Positions 34,150 through 42,535 are shown, counted from the stretch's first letter. The stretch is DNA of 55,542 nucleotides from an uncultured Corynebacterium sp. (GCF_946998835.1 NZ_CAMQAZ010000017.1:1-55542), one strand, 5' to 3'. The notes: a model not told the origin generated them from the letters alone. A program made the numbers and translations.

Positions 34150-35502
34150 ATGTTGTCCACTATTGATCTTCGCGGTCAGACTCCCACCACCGCCACTCTG
34201 CGTCGGGTGTTGCCCCGTGGGGCGGCGGATGTTGATTCGATGATTCCCACGGTCAAGCCCGTTGTCGATGACGTGGCAGCGCGCGGTGTGGACGCGGCGA
34301 TGGAGTACTCCGAGAAGTTCGACGGAATCCGGCCGGCATCCATGCGGGTGCCTGCCGAGGTCATCGACGCCGCGGAAGGCGCGCTGGAAGACGATGTTCG
34401 CTCTGCTCTGCAGGAGTCCATCCAGCGTGTACGCGCCTTCCACGCTGCTCAGAAGCCGAATGACAAGACTGTTGAAATCCTCCCCGGCGGTACTGTCCGC
34501 GAGAAGTGGATTCCGGTTTCCCGTGTCGGCCTTTACGTGCCCGGCGGCAATGCCGTCTACCCGTCGTCGGTATTGATGAACGTCATCCCAGCTCAGGAAG
34601 CTGGTGTGGAGTCCCTCGTCGTCGCCTCTCCGCCGCAGGCTGACAACGACGGCTGGCCGCACCCGACCATTCTGGCTGCCTGCAAGCTGCTCGGCGTGAC
34701 CGAGGTCTGGGCCGTCGGCGGTGCACAGGCCGTAGCCCTGCTCGCTTACGGCGATGAAAACGAGAACCTCGAACCGGTCGACATGGTCACCGGCCCGGGC
34801 AATATCTTCGTCACCGCCGCCAAGCGCCTGTGCCGCTCGGTCGTCGGCATCGATGCCGAGGCCGGTCCGACCGAGATTGCCATTCTCGCCGACAACACCG
34901 CTGACCCGGTCTCCGTCGCCTACGACCTGATTTCCCAAGCAGAGCACGATGTCATGGCCGCCAGCGTGCTCATCACCGATGACGCTGATTTCGCCGCCAC
35001 CGTCGACCGCGAGGTCGAAAACCGCTACGAGGTCACCATGAACGCCGACCGCGTCCGTGAGGCGCTCACCGGCACGCAGTCTGGCATCGTGCTTGTCGAC
35101 GACATGAATATCGGTGTCCAGGTTGCAGATGCTTACGCCGCTGAACACCTGGAGATCCACACCGAAAACGCTGCCGCCGATGCTGAGCGCATTACCAACG
35201 CTGGTGCAATCTTCATCGGACGCTTCTCGCCGGTTCCGCTGGGCGATTACTCGGCTGGCTCTAACCACGTGTTGCCGACCTCCGGTACCGCCCGCCACGC
35301 CTCTGGCCTGTCCACCCACACCTTCTTGAAGTCGGTCCACATGGTTGACTACGACGAGGCCGCGCTGAAGGAAGTTGCCGACAGCGTGGTCACTTTGGCC
35401 AATGAAGAACGACTGCCAGCTCACGGCGAGGCGATTCGCGCCCGTTTTGAGACGCTCCTGGACTCCGAGGACGATGGTGCAGCAAAGGGGAACGACAACT
35501 AA
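34150..35502 (+). CDS. hisD: Histidinol dehydrogenase
   Basis: Zinc/NAD enzyme oxidising L-histidinol to L-histidine in two steps. 450 residues. Landmarks: GLYVPGGNAVYPSSVLMNV, VDMVTGPGNIFVTAAKRL, GIDAEAGPTEIAILADNTAD (substrate/zinc region), and SQAEHD. TACTAA (34138-34143) ends six bases before the ATG, so the message may be leaderless. It overlaps hisC by one base (TAATG). First gene of hisD-hisC-hisB. Confidence 0.97.
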   Translation: MLSTIDLRGQTPTTATLRRVLPRGAADVDSMIPTVKPVVDDVAARGVDAAMEYSEKFDGIRPASMRVPAEVIDAAEGALEDDVRSALQESIQRVRAFHAAQKPNDKTVEILPGGTVREKWIPVSRVGLYVPGGNAVYPSSVLMNVIPAQEAGVESLVVASPPQADNDGWPHPTILAACKLLGVTEVWAVGGAQAVALLAYGDENENLEPVDMVTGPGNIFVTAAKRLCRSVVGIDAEAGPTEIAILADNTADPVSVAYDLISQAEHDVMAASVLITDDADFAATVDREVENRYEVTMNADRVREALTGTQSGIVLVDDMNIGVQVADAYAAEHLEIHTENAAADAERITNAGAIFIGRFSPVPLGDYSAGSNHVLPTSGTARHASGLSTHTFLKSVHMVDYDEAALKEVADSVVTLANEERLPAHGEAIRARFETLLDSEDDGAAKGNDN

Positions 35503-36662
35503 TGAGCAACCAGTCTGACAAGCAGGCGCAGTCCGACAACCAGGCGCAGCCGTCGGTAGAAAAATTGGCACTGGCAGATTTGCCGCTGCGCGACGAGCTC
35601 CGCGGTGAGGAAGCCTACGGTGCCCCGCAGCTCGACGTCGATGTTCGCCTGAACACCAACGAAAACCCGTACCCGCCATCCGATGACCTCATCGCCGACC
35701 TGGTCGCGGAAGCGGAGAAGGTAGCCTCTGACCTCAACCGCTACCCAGACCGCGACGCAGTAGCACTGCGCACCGCACTAGCCGACTATGTCACCCGACA
35801 GACCGGTGTAGAAGTCACGGTCGACCAGGTGTGGGCCGCCAACGGCTCCAATGAAATTCTCCAGCAGCTGCTGCAGGCATTCGGCGGGCCGGGACGCAGC
35901 GCGATGGGCTTTGTCCCCAGCTACTCGATGCACCCAATCCTCTCGTCCGGCACGCAGACGGAGTTCATCGGCATCAATCGCAACCCGGAGACCTTCGACA
36001 TCGACATGGACAGTGCACTCGCGGCAATTGCCGAGCACCGACCGGATGTCATCTTCATCACCACGCCGAACAACCCGACCGGCAACCTGACCACGCTCGC
36101 TGACTTGCGCCGCATTATTGAAGCCGCGCCGGGCATCGTCATCGTCGACGAGGCTTACGCCGAGTTCACTGAGGAGCCGTCGGCGACAACGCTGCTGGCT
36201 GAGTTCCCGTCGAAGCTGGTCGTCTCCCGCACGATGAGCAAGGCTTTCGACTTCGCAGGCGGCCGCCTCGGCTACTTTGTCGCCAATCCGGCATTCATTG
36301 ATGCTGTGATGCTTGTGCGTCTGCCATACCACCTGTCGACGCTGACTCAGGCCGCTGCCACGGTTGCACTTCGCCACTCGGATGCGACGCTGTCGACCGT
36401 CGCAAAGCTTGCCGACGAGCGGGACCGCGTCGTCGCCGCCCTGAACAGCTATGGCTACGACGTGATTGACTCGTACTCGAACTTCGTCTTCTTCGGTCGT
36501 TTTGCAGATGCCCCGACGGCATGGCAGAGCTTCCTGGACGAGGGGGTACTCATTCGCGATGTTGGCGTGCCCGGTCGTCTGCGTGCCACTATTGGTCTGC
36601 CCAGCGAAAATGATGCGCTGCTGGCAGCTGCTAAAAAGTTGGCGGCGACCGCGCTGGCTTGA
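35502..36662 (+). CDS. hisC: Histidinol-phosphate aminotransferase
   Basis: PLP aminotransferase (fold type I) converting imidazole-acetol phosphate to histidinol phosphate. 386 residues. DVRLNTNENPYPPSDDL near the N-terminus, ANGSNEILQQLLQAFGGPG, TPNNPTGN, VDEAYAEF (PLP Asp/Tyr) and SRTMSKAFDFAGGRLGY (PLP lysine). The N-terminal 20 residues are Gln/Ser-rich with a short repeat (KQAQSDNQAQ). One-base overlap with hisD implies coupling. Confidence 0.96.
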   Translation: MSNQSDKQAQSDNQAQPSVEKLALADLPLRDELRGEEAYGAPQLDVDVRLNTNENPYPPSDDLIADLVAEAEKVASDLNRYPDRDAVALRTALADYVTRQTGVEVTVDQVWAANGSNEILQQLLQAFGGPGRSAMGFVPSYSMHPILSSGTQTEFIGINRNPETFDIDMDSALAAIAEHRPDVIFITTPNNPTGNLTTLADLRRIIEAAPGIVIVDEAYAEFTEEPSATTLLAEFPSKLVVSRTMSKAFDFAGGRLGYFVANPAFIDAVMLVRLPYHLSTLTQAAATVALRHSDATLSTVAKLADERDRVVAALNSYGYDVIDSYSNFVFFGRFADAPTAWQSFLDEGVLIRDVGVPGRLRATIGLPSENDALLAAAKKLAATALA

Positions 36663-36727
36663 GCGGACATGCTGCTGGACCAGCCAATTGCGCTGGTAGA
36701 TCCCCACTACAAGGAGAAATCTGACTT

Positions 36728-37366
36728 ATGCACGCCAGTGATAAGGACCATCTGGAGGCCGAGCGCCCTGAGCGCGTTGGCCGTGTTGAGCGCGCCACCC
36801 GCGAATCGAGCATCGTCTGCTCGGTGAATCTCGATGGCACCGGCAAGACCGATATTTCGACAGGTCTGCCGTTCTTCGATCACATGTTGACCGCTTTCGG
36901 CTCCCACGGCAGTTTCGATCTGACGGTGCACGCCAACGGCGACACCGAGGTTGATGCGCATCACACGGTGGAGGATACCGGCATTGTGATGGGCCAGGCC
37001 TTCGCCCAGGCGTTGGGGGATAAGTCCGGCATTCGCCGCTTCGGTGACTGCTATATCCCGATGGATGAAACCCTGGCGCACGCAGTGGTTGACGTGTCTG
37101 GTCGCCCATATTTCGTTGGCACTGGGGAGCCGGAGCAGATGCTGACCGCCGTCATTGGTGGCCACTATGCGACTGTCATCAACGAGCACTTTTTCGAGTC
37201 CTTTGCTCTCAACGCCCGCATTGCCCTGCATGTTCGCTGCCTCTATGGCCGCGACCCGCACCACATCACCGAAGCCGAGTACAAGGCCGTTGCCCGCGCG
37301 CTGCGCGCGGCTGTCGAGGACGACCCGCGAGTCCACGGTGTGCCGTCGACGAAGGGAACCCTGTAG
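36728..37366 (+). CDS. hisB: Imidazoleglycerol-phosphate dehydratase
   Basis: Manganese enzyme converting IGP to imidazole-acetol phosphate. 212 residues, single-domain form without the histidinol phosphatase of E. coli HisB. Landmarks: GLPFFDHMLTAFGSHG, DTEVDAHHTVEDTGIVMG and EHFFESFALNARI, which contain the metal-binding His/Glu residues. AAGGAG precedes the ATG. About 90 bases separate it from the next gene. Confidence 0.97.
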   Translation: MHASDKDHLEAERPERVGRVERATRESSIVCSVNLDGTGKTDISTGLPFFDHMLTAFGSHGSFDLTVHANGDTEVDAHHTVEDTGIVMGQAFAQALGDKSGIRRFGDCYIPMDETLAHAVVDVSGRPYFVGTGEPEQMLTAVIGGHYATVINEHFFESFALNARIALHVRCLYGRDPHHITEAEYKAVARALRAAVEDDPRVHGVPSTKGTL

Positions 37367-37459
37367 CAGGCAGTTGTAGTAGTCAGCTGCAGTAGGCGAG
37401 TTAGTCGCCACAGTAGGTAACAGTAAAAATCCGCCTTAGCTGGCATTTTAGAGGAAACG

Positions 37460-37672
37460 ATGGTAACAACGTCTGTAGACGTGCTTCTAGCGCAGGTGTC
37501 TACCGCATCGACGCTAAGCACTTATTTTTTGTTCATTGTCGCTGGTCTGCTGGTGGGCGGAACATGGTCACTCTATAAGTCCGGATCGAGGGTTGGAACA
37601 ATTATCCTCGGGCTCTTATCTGTGATTGCGCTCGCCGGCGCGATTTTGTGGTTGATTGGAGTGATGGAGTAA
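37460..37672 (+). CDS. Small two-helix membrane protein of the his operon
   Basis: 70 residues with two hydrophobic segments: TYFLFIVAGLLVGGTWSLY and VGTIILGLLSVIALAGAILW. AGAGG lies five bases before the ATG. Its TAA stop is immediately followed by the ATG of the MFS transporter. C. glutamicum, from memory, has a small gene and a permease (cg2302, cg2301) at this place between hisB and hisH. Function unknown; possibly helps the transporter. Confidence 0.8.
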   Translation: MVTTSVDVLLAQVSTASTLSTYFLFIVAGLLVGGTWSLYKSGSRVGTIILGLLSVIALAGAILWLIGVME

Positions 37673-39094
37673 ATGGCGTCCCGGGTGATGGACCGCAGGC
37701 AGTTAGACGAACTGGACAGCATGTGGAAAGCGCCCGGACTAGTACCTACGCTAGTCGCCGTGATGGCCGCCTTCGGTGGCTGGTCACTCCTCATGCCTGT
37801 CATTCCGCAGGCAATTCTTGACGACGGTGGCGGAACCTCACTCGCCGGTGCCTACACCGGTATCTTCATGGCCGCCACCGTCCTCACACAGACGCAGACC
37901 CCGCGCATGTGTCGACGTGTTGGCTACGGAATGACCATGCTGATTTCGGGATTGTTCCTGGGCTTGCCGACGATTCTGCACATGTTCGGCACCGATGCTG
38001 CTTTGGTACTAATCATTGCGGTTCTCCGCGGTATGGGCTTCGGTGCGTTGACTGTCGCCGAGTCCGCATTGATTGCAGAGCTTGTGCCACTGAAGTTCCT
38101 GGGGAAGGCCTCCGGTGCGCTTGGTGTTGCCGTTGGTCTGTCTGAGCTCATCTTCTTGCCGCTGGGTCTCATCATTGCGGACAAGACCGGCTCGTACGTT
38201 CCGGTCTATATTTTGGGTGCTGTCATTTCGCTGGTTGGTTCGCTGATGGCACTGTTCATCCCGAAGATTAAGCCGGCGCCAAAGGAAGGCAAGGGCGGCA
38301 AGGAAGACGTTGGCGACCCTGTTCCTGGAACTGCCGCGACACAGCCGAGCCCGGTCGAGCACGTTGCTACCTGGAAGCTGGTGGCTATTCCCGCGATTGC
38401 AATCAGCACGATTGCTATGGGCTTCGGTGGCATTTCCGCATTCCTCGCGCCGGCGGCTCGCGAAGTAGATGCGGTTTCTGGCGCAATCGTCGCTGGTCTG
38501 GCGCTATCGGTTCTCGGCGGCGCGCAGATGGTGTTCCGTTACTTCGCCGGTATCTATGCGGACCGTAAATCCGAGGCTGGCAGGCTGCTAATCCCGGCAT
38601 TGATTAGCGGTTTTATTGGCCTGCTGATGATGTCTGGCTTGATTCTCTTTGATCTGTCGGCCTGGTTCCTGCTGGTTGCCGCTGTATTCTATGGCGCAGG
38701 ATTCGGCATCGTTCAGAATGAGGCTCTGCTGCTGATGTTCGCTCGACTGCCACGTGACCGTACCGCTGAGGCCAGTGCTTTCTGGAATATGTCGTTTGAC
38801 TCTGGCACCGGTATCGGCTCGTTTGTGCTGGGTGCTGTTGCCGCTGCCGCACTTCGTCCATACCCAGCAGTCTTTGCCTTTGCTGCAGCGCTGTTGGCGG
38901 TTGGTCTCATCGGGGCCGTGCTTGACCGAATCATCGGAAAGCATCGCGTTGCGGAGTATCAGAACACCCGTGCTACACTGCGCCGTCTGGGCGACGCAGT
39001 GAAGCGTCACACGCCAGAGGCCGCTGTGCGTGTTGCCCGCCCCGCTAAGAATGCGGTGACGCGCCTGACGGTGCGAGAGCGCAAGAAGAAGTAG
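37673..39094 (+). CDS. MFS transporter of the his operon
   Basis: 473 residues with about 12 hydrophobic segments in two halves separated by a charged loop (about 210-235, PKIKPAPKEGKGGKEDVGDP). Between helices 2 and 3 lies TQTPRMCRRVGYG, in place of the usual MFS loop motif. The C-terminal tail is basic (RLTVRERKKK). Its place in the histidine operon suggests export of histidine, an intermediate or an analogue, but the substrate is not shown. Its stop lies two bases from the stop of the convergent ArsC-like gene. Confidence 0.88.
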   Translation: MASRVMDRRQLDELDSMWKAPGLVPTLVAVMAAFGGWSLLMPVIPQAILDDGGGTSLAGAYTGIFMAATVLTQTQTPRMCRRVGYGMTMLISGLFLGLPTILHMFGTDAALVLIIAVLRGMGFGALTVAESALIAELVPLKFLGKASGALGVAVGLSELIFLPLGLIIADKTGSYVPVYILGAVISLVGSLMALFIPKIKPAPKEGKGGKEDVGDPVPGTAATQPSPVEHVATWKLVAIPAIAISTIAMGFGGISAFLAPAAREVDAVSGAIVAGLALSVLGGAQMVFRYFAGIYADRKSEAGRLLIPALISGFIGLLMMSGLILFDLSAWFLLVAAVFYGAGFGIVQNEALLLMFARLPRDRTAEASAFWNMSFDSGTGIGSFVLGAVAAAALRPYPAVFAFAAALLAVGLIGAVLDRIIGKHRVAEYQNTRATLRRLGDAVKRHTPEAAVRVARPAKNAVTRLTVRERKKK

Positions 39095-39096
39095 GG

Positions 39097-39720
39097 TTAC
39101 GCGACGGCGACGTTCATCTCGGTAAGGAGGGCCCGCAGACGGGTCTCGATATCGTCGATAAGCGACTGCAGCTCATCGTCGGCGAGCTCGTCCGGATCGA
39201 CGATATCCCATTCCACGTAGCGGTCGCCGGGGACCGCTGGCGTCTCGTCGATGCCCATGAGCACCACCACATCGGCGCGGTGGGAAACGCGGGGCGTAAT
39301 CGTCTTCTGGGTCAGCAGTGAGGTGTCTACGCCGCGGTCATGAAGGGCCTCGATAACGCGCGGGTTCAAGCCGTCCTCTGGGTTTAGGCCGATGGTGCGG
39401 ATGAAGACTTCATCCCCGGCCAGGTGGTAAGCCAGGGCAGTGGCAATCTGGCTGCGACCGGAACCGCGGTTATCGGCAAAGAGAATTTCTTGGCGAGGAG
39501 CGAAGTCCTTGCAGCCGCTGGCGGCCTTGATGCGTTCGGTGGCCTCGCGTTCGGCGAGAACGGGCAGGAAGTTGGTCACCTTGGCGGAGTCGGTGAGCTC
39601 CGCAATGACATCGTCGAGAATGGAATCGATGGTCGCAGCATCGCAGGACGCGCCATAGAGACGGTGAAGATCCTCGCGAACGATGGCAAAAGACTTGTTG
39701 AGAACGGATGCGGTAGTCAT
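39097..39720 (-). CDS. ArsC/LMW-phosphatase-like protein lacking the catalytic cysteine
   Basis: 207 residues. An N-terminal three-helix domain (about 8-66, VREDLHRLYGASCDAATIDS) is followed by a low-molecular-weight phosphatase/arsenate reductase fold (about 77-205). In active enzymes the loop reads C-x5-R-S; here it is ADNRGSGRSQIA with Asp83 in place of Cys and Arg89 kept. LMGIDETPAVPG also lacks the later cysteines, while VEWDIVDPDELADD keeps the acid loop. It is therefore probably not an arsenate reductase; a sensor or binding role is possible. It lies antisense within the his gene cluster. The upstream region carries two phased 11-base repeat arrays. Confidence 0.85.
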   Translation of the reverse strand: MTTASVLNKSFAIVREDLHRLYGASCDAATIDSILDDVIAELTDSAKVTNFLPVLAEREATERIKAASGCKDFAPRQEILFADNRGSGRSQIATALAYHLAGDEVFIRTIGLNPEDGLNPRVIEALHDRGVDTSLLTQKTITPRVSHRADVVVLMGIDETPAVPGDRYVEWDIVDPDELADDELQSLIDDIETRLRALLTEMNVAVA

Positions 39721-39779
39721 GGCGTAAGTGCCTCTCTACGAAAGGAATATGGACTACTTAGGAATAAATCAATAACCTA

Positions 39780-39812
39780 GTTAACCTGTTGTTAACCTTG
39801 AGTTTACCAAAG
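39780..39812. repeat. Three GTTAACC-type repeats, 11-base period
   Basis: GTTAACCTGTT (39780-39790), GTTAACCTTGA (39791-39801) and GTTTACCAAAG (39802-39812). A further AATAACCT lies just upstream at 39771. The first two units share GTTAACCT exactly. They lie 60-90 bases upstream of the ArsC-like gene on its promoter side. Confidence 0.6.
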
Positions 39813-39828
39813 TATTTCGCGATTACAT

Positions 39829-39861
39829 AGCTGTTGGGTAGCTGTTGCACAGCTGTTGTAT
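39829..39861. repeat. Three AGCTGTTG repeats, 11-base period
   Basis: AGCTGTTGGGT (39829-39839), AGCTGTTGCAC (39840-39850) and AGCTGTTGTAT (39851-39861), followed by AGCTT. The eight-base core is identical in all three and the spacing is about one turn of DNA. It lies between the promoters of the ArsC-like gene and hisH. Confidence 0.75.
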
Positions 39862-39928
39862 AGCTTCGCTTTTCCCTGTGCTGGTCAGCTTTCGTGGGGT
39901 AAATGGCAAAGGCTGATACTCAGCGCCT

Positions 39929-39934
39929 TAGAAT
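39929..39934 (+). promoter_or_regulatory. -10 box of hisH, leaderless
   Basis: TAGAAT ends eight bases before the hisH ATG at 39943. No Shine-Dalgarno sequence is present between. This gives the right half of the his cluster its own promoter. Confidence 0.6.
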
Positions 39935-39942
39935 GGCCAACC

Positions 39943-40641
39943 ATGGAACAAGTCTCACCTTCGACGAAGAGCCCGACCGTCGCCATCCTTGATTACGGCT
40001 CCGGTAATTTGCGTTCAGCTGAGCGTGCTGTGGCCACTACCGGTGCTGAAGTTATCGTGACCGCCGACCCGAACATCGTGATGGAGGCCGATGGTCTTCT
40101 CGTTCCCGGTGTCGGCGCCTATGCCGCATGCATGGAGGGGCTGCATCGAGTTCAAGGGCCGCGTCTGATTGGCTCTCGGCTCGCAGGTGGGCGACCAGTG
40201 ATGGGTATCTGCGTCGGTATGCAGGTGCTCTTTGATCGCGGCGTTGAGTACGCCGACGGTATCCACGCGGCTGAGACCGACGCATCCGCAGCTGTCACCG
40301 GCACGCCGGGCTGTGGTGAATGGCCAGGCACTGTCGAGCGCCTCGAAGCGTCGATTCTGCCGCACATGGGCTGGAATACGGTCGACGTGCCGGAAGGTTC
40401 GAAGATGTTTAAAGGGCTGGAAGATCAGCGCTTCTACTTCGTCCACTCCTATGGAGTGCGCAAGTGGGAGCTCGACACCGATTCGCGCATCGCTCCACCG
40501 CTGGTGACCTGGTCCACACATGAATCCGATCGATTCATTGCAGCAATCGAAAATGGTCCGCTGTGGGCCACGCAGTTCCACCCAGAGAAGTCCGGCGAGG
40601 CTGGGTTGAAGCTGCTGCAGAACTGGGTGGGCACGCTCTAA
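39943..40641 (+). CDS. hisH: Imidazole glycerol phosphate synthase, glutaminase subunit
   Basis: Class I glutamine amidotransferase that supplies ammonia to HisF. About 232 residues. Starts at the ATG of MEQVSPSTKSP; an open frame reaching further upstream (ATG 39856) crosses the promoter. Landmarks: VAILDYGSGNLRSAERA, GICVGMQVLFDRGVEY (nucleophile Cys), FVHSYGV and ATQFHPEKSG (catalytic His/Glu). A short Ala/Ser/Thr insert (AETDASAAVTGTPG) between the nucleophile region and GEWPGTVERL is longer than usual. Confidence 0.95.
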   Translation: MEQVSPSTKSPTVAILDYGSGNLRSAERAVATTGAEVIVTADPNIVMEADGLLVPGVGAYAACMEGLHRVQGPRLIGSRLAGGRPVMGICVGMQVLFDRGVEYADGIHAAETDASAAVTGTPGCGEWPGTVERLEASILPHMGWNTVDVPEGSKMFKGLEDQRFYFVHSYGVRKWELDTDSRIAPPLVTWSTHESDRFIAAIENGPLWATQFHPEKSGEAGLKLLQNWVGTL

Positions 40642-40686
40642 TCGAGCAGTAGGTAGTATTTGCCCTAACCGCACTACCTGGTAGGT

Positions 40687-40718
40687 GGCGAAATTTCGCC
40701 GCCTAGACCACCTATACT
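40687..40718 (+). promoter_or_regulatory. hisA/priA promoter with 14-base palindrome
   Basis: GGCGAAATTTCGCC (40687-40700) is a perfect palindrome, extended to 20 bases with one mismatched pair. It covers the place of the -35 region for TATACT (40713-40718). The expected leader of about 60 bases contains a GCGTGG / CCACGC hairpin (about 40737-40762). Confidence 0.6.
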
Positions 40719-40787
40719 GAGATAACTAGCAACAAGCGTGGGGTCGGAATCGTCACCACGCTCAGAGTCGAAGAGAGTAGAGCCCCC

Positions 40788-41522
40788 ATGAGTTTGACCC
40801 TGCTGCCCGCTGTAGACGTAGCCGACGGCCAGGCTGTGCGCCTTGTCCAGGGTGCTGCTGGAACTGAAACTTCCTACGGCGCACCACTGGAAGCGGCCAT
40901 GAACTGGCAGAACGCAGGCGCTGAGTGGATCCACTTGGTGGATCTCGACGCCGCATTCGGTCGCGGTTCGAACTACGACCTGCTTGCCGACGTCGTGGGC
41001 AAGCTCGACGTGAAGGTGGAGCTCTCCGGCGGTATCCGTGACAACGCTTCGCTCGAGGCTGCGCTGGCCACCGGCTGTGCTCGTGTCAACATTGGCACTG
41101 CCGCACTGGAGAATCCGGAGTGGTGCCGCGAGGTTATCGCCAACTACGGCGACCGTGTGGCCATTGGCCTGGACGTACTCAACGAAGAGGGGCAGTGGCG
41201 CCTGCGTGGCCGCGGTTGGGTCTCCGACGGCGGTGACCTCTGGGAGGTGCTGGAGCGCCTGGATGCTCAGGGGGCATCTCGTTTCGTGGTAACCGATGTT
41301 TCCAAGGATGGCACCCTGCAGGGCCCGAATGTGGAACTGTTGCGTGATGTCGCTGCGGCCACCGATGCTCCAATCGTCGCTTCAGGTGGTGTCAGCAGCC
41401 TGGACGACATTGCGGCCATCGCCAAGCTGGTCGATGAGGGCGTCGACTCCGCGATTGTCGGCAAGGCACTCTACGCAGGTCGTTTCACCCTGGAAGAAGC
41501 CCTGGCAGTAGCCCGCGGCTAA
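40788..41522 (+). CDS. priA: Phosphoribosyl isomerase A (HisA, probably dual HisA/TrpF)
   Basis: (beta/alpha)8-barrel isomerase acting on ProFAR in histidine synthesis. 244 residues. General acid/base residues D10 (LLPAVDV) and D174 (VSKDGT) are present. The sequence is very close, from memory, to mycobacterial PriA, including ELSGGIRDN and RLRGRGW (R142, W144), the arginine and tryptophan that let PriA also handle the TrpF substrate. No trpF is found beside trpC in this window, so a dual role in histidine and tryptophan synthesis is likely. It has its own promoter with a palindromic operator. Confidence 0.92.
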   Translation: MSLTLLPAVDVADGQAVRLVQGAAGTETSYGAPLEAAMNWQNAGAEWIHLVDLDAAFGRGSNYDLLADVVGKLDVKVELSGGIRDNASLEAALATGCARVNIGTAALENPEWCREVIANYGDRVAIGLDVLNEEGQWRLRGRGWVSDGGDLWEVLERLDAQGASRFVVTDVSKDGTLQGPNVELLRDVAAATDAPIVASGGVSSLDDIAAIAKLVDEGVDSAIVGKALYAGRFTLEEALAVARG

Positions 41523-41523
41523 A

Positions 41524-41570
41524 GACGACACTTTCGTGGCCGGGGCCGGGGAGACGTCGTCAAGCGAAAG
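41524..41570 (+). other. Possible RNA pseudoknot between hisA/priA and impA
   Basis: GACGAC (41524-41529) can pair with GTCGTC (41556-41561), and CTTTCG (41531-41536) with CGAAAG (41565-41570). The order a-b-a'-b' is that of an H-type pseudoknot. GC-rich sequence fills the loop. It could be a leader structure for impA; chance pairing is not excluded. Confidence 0.3.
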
Positions 41571-41626
41571 CGTCAACGAGGAAACGTCGCCCTGGCTGAG
41601 ACGGCGGATGAAGGACTTAGAAAAGT

Positions 41627-42439
41627 ATGGATGCCCTGGAACCGCGGGCGATGCTCGCTATTGCTGAAGCGGCGCTCGATGAGGTCGAAGGCCTGTTCAC
41701 GGAGCACGTGGGCGCAGACCCGGTCGTCATGAAGCCGCGCGGGGATTTCGCGACGGAGACCGACCTGGAAATTGAACGTCGTCTACGCAAGCTCTTGACG
41801 CAGTATTCCGGTCTGCCTGTCTATGGCGAGGAATTCGGCGGCAAGGTCCCAGAGGAACACACCGCCTGGGTCATCGATCCGATTGACGGCACCACGAACT
41901 ATTCCAACGGCTTTCCGCTGTGCGCCATGCTGCTCACACTCATGCATGAGGGGGAGCCGGTGGTCGGCATCACCTCGATGCCGCTGCTGCGCCGCCGTAT
42001 TACCGCAGCTAAAGGCAGCGGCACCTTTGTCAACGGCCGTCGCGTCAACATCGACGCCGAGGCTGGCCGGCCGGTTTCGATTGCTTTCGGGTCTGTCATA
42101 GCGAGTACCGACGGCACATTCCCCCGCAAGTGGCGCCAATTGCTGCTGTCAAAGGTGGGCGAGCGCTATCCGACGATTCGAATTACCGGCTCTGTCGGCG
42201 TGGATCTGGGGTCCACCGCGATGGGAGCCTTCGGTGGCACCGTGACTTTCTCACCGCATGTGTGGGATAACGCAGCTGGTGTATTGCAGATTTCCGAAGC
42301 TGGAGGCGTCGTCACGGACCTGGCGGGCAAGCCCTGGAGGCATGATTCGGTAGGCGTGCTGGCGGGTACCCGAGATGTCCATGCCACGCTGCGGTCGATT
42401 ATTGATCAGCTGGGACATCCGGAGACTTTCCGGAGCTAG
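41627..42439 (+). CDS. impA: Inositol-monophosphatase-family phosphatase (ImpA)
   Basis: Mg-dependent phosphatase of the IMPase family, 270 residues. Metal-binding motifs: GEEFGG (motif with Glu), WVIDPIDGTTNYSNGFPLC and the C-terminal WDNAAGVLQISEAGG. The family includes inositol-1-phosphatase and actinobacterial histidinol-phosphate phosphatase (HisN). In corynebacteria and mycobacteria impA sits in the his operon as here; sequence alone does not decide between the two roles. AAGGA lies about 10 bases before the ATG. Confidence 0.88.
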   Translation: MDALEPRAMLAIAEAALDEVEGLFTEHVGADPVVMKPRGDFATETDLEIERRLRKLLTQYSGLPVYGEEFGGKVPEEHTAWVIDPIDGTTNYSNGFPLCAMLLTLMHEGEPVVGITSMPLLRRRITAAKGSGTFVNGRRVNIDAEAGRPVSIAFGSVIASTDGTFPRKWRQLLLSKVGERYPTIRITGSVGVDLGSTAMGAFGGTVTFSPHVWDNAAGVLQISEAGGVVTDLAGKPWRHDSVGVLAGTRDVHATLRSIIDQLGHPETFRS

Positions 42440-42485
42440 AACGTGAGCAACATCCGGGAAGGGGGATTTTGTCCCCCACACACTC

Positions 42486-42535
42486 CGAGCTAATGCCCCG
42501 AGCCAAGAACTTTGAGCTAACACTTTGAGCTAACA
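42486..42535 (+). repeat. Four-copy GAGCYAA repeat upstream of hisF
   Basis: CGAGCTAA (42486), CGAGCCAA (42499), TGAGCTAA (42513) and TGAGCTAA (42526) recur every 13-14 bases. The last two units are a perfect 13-base tandem duplication, CTTTGAGCTAACA (42510-42522 and 42523-42535). The array ends at the GAGGAG ribosome-binding site of hisF. Confidence 0.65.

Noticed and set aside
34054..35679. 541-codon open frame on the minus strand
   Set aside because: Antisense to hisD and its promoter; the product is low-complexity and unlike any family.
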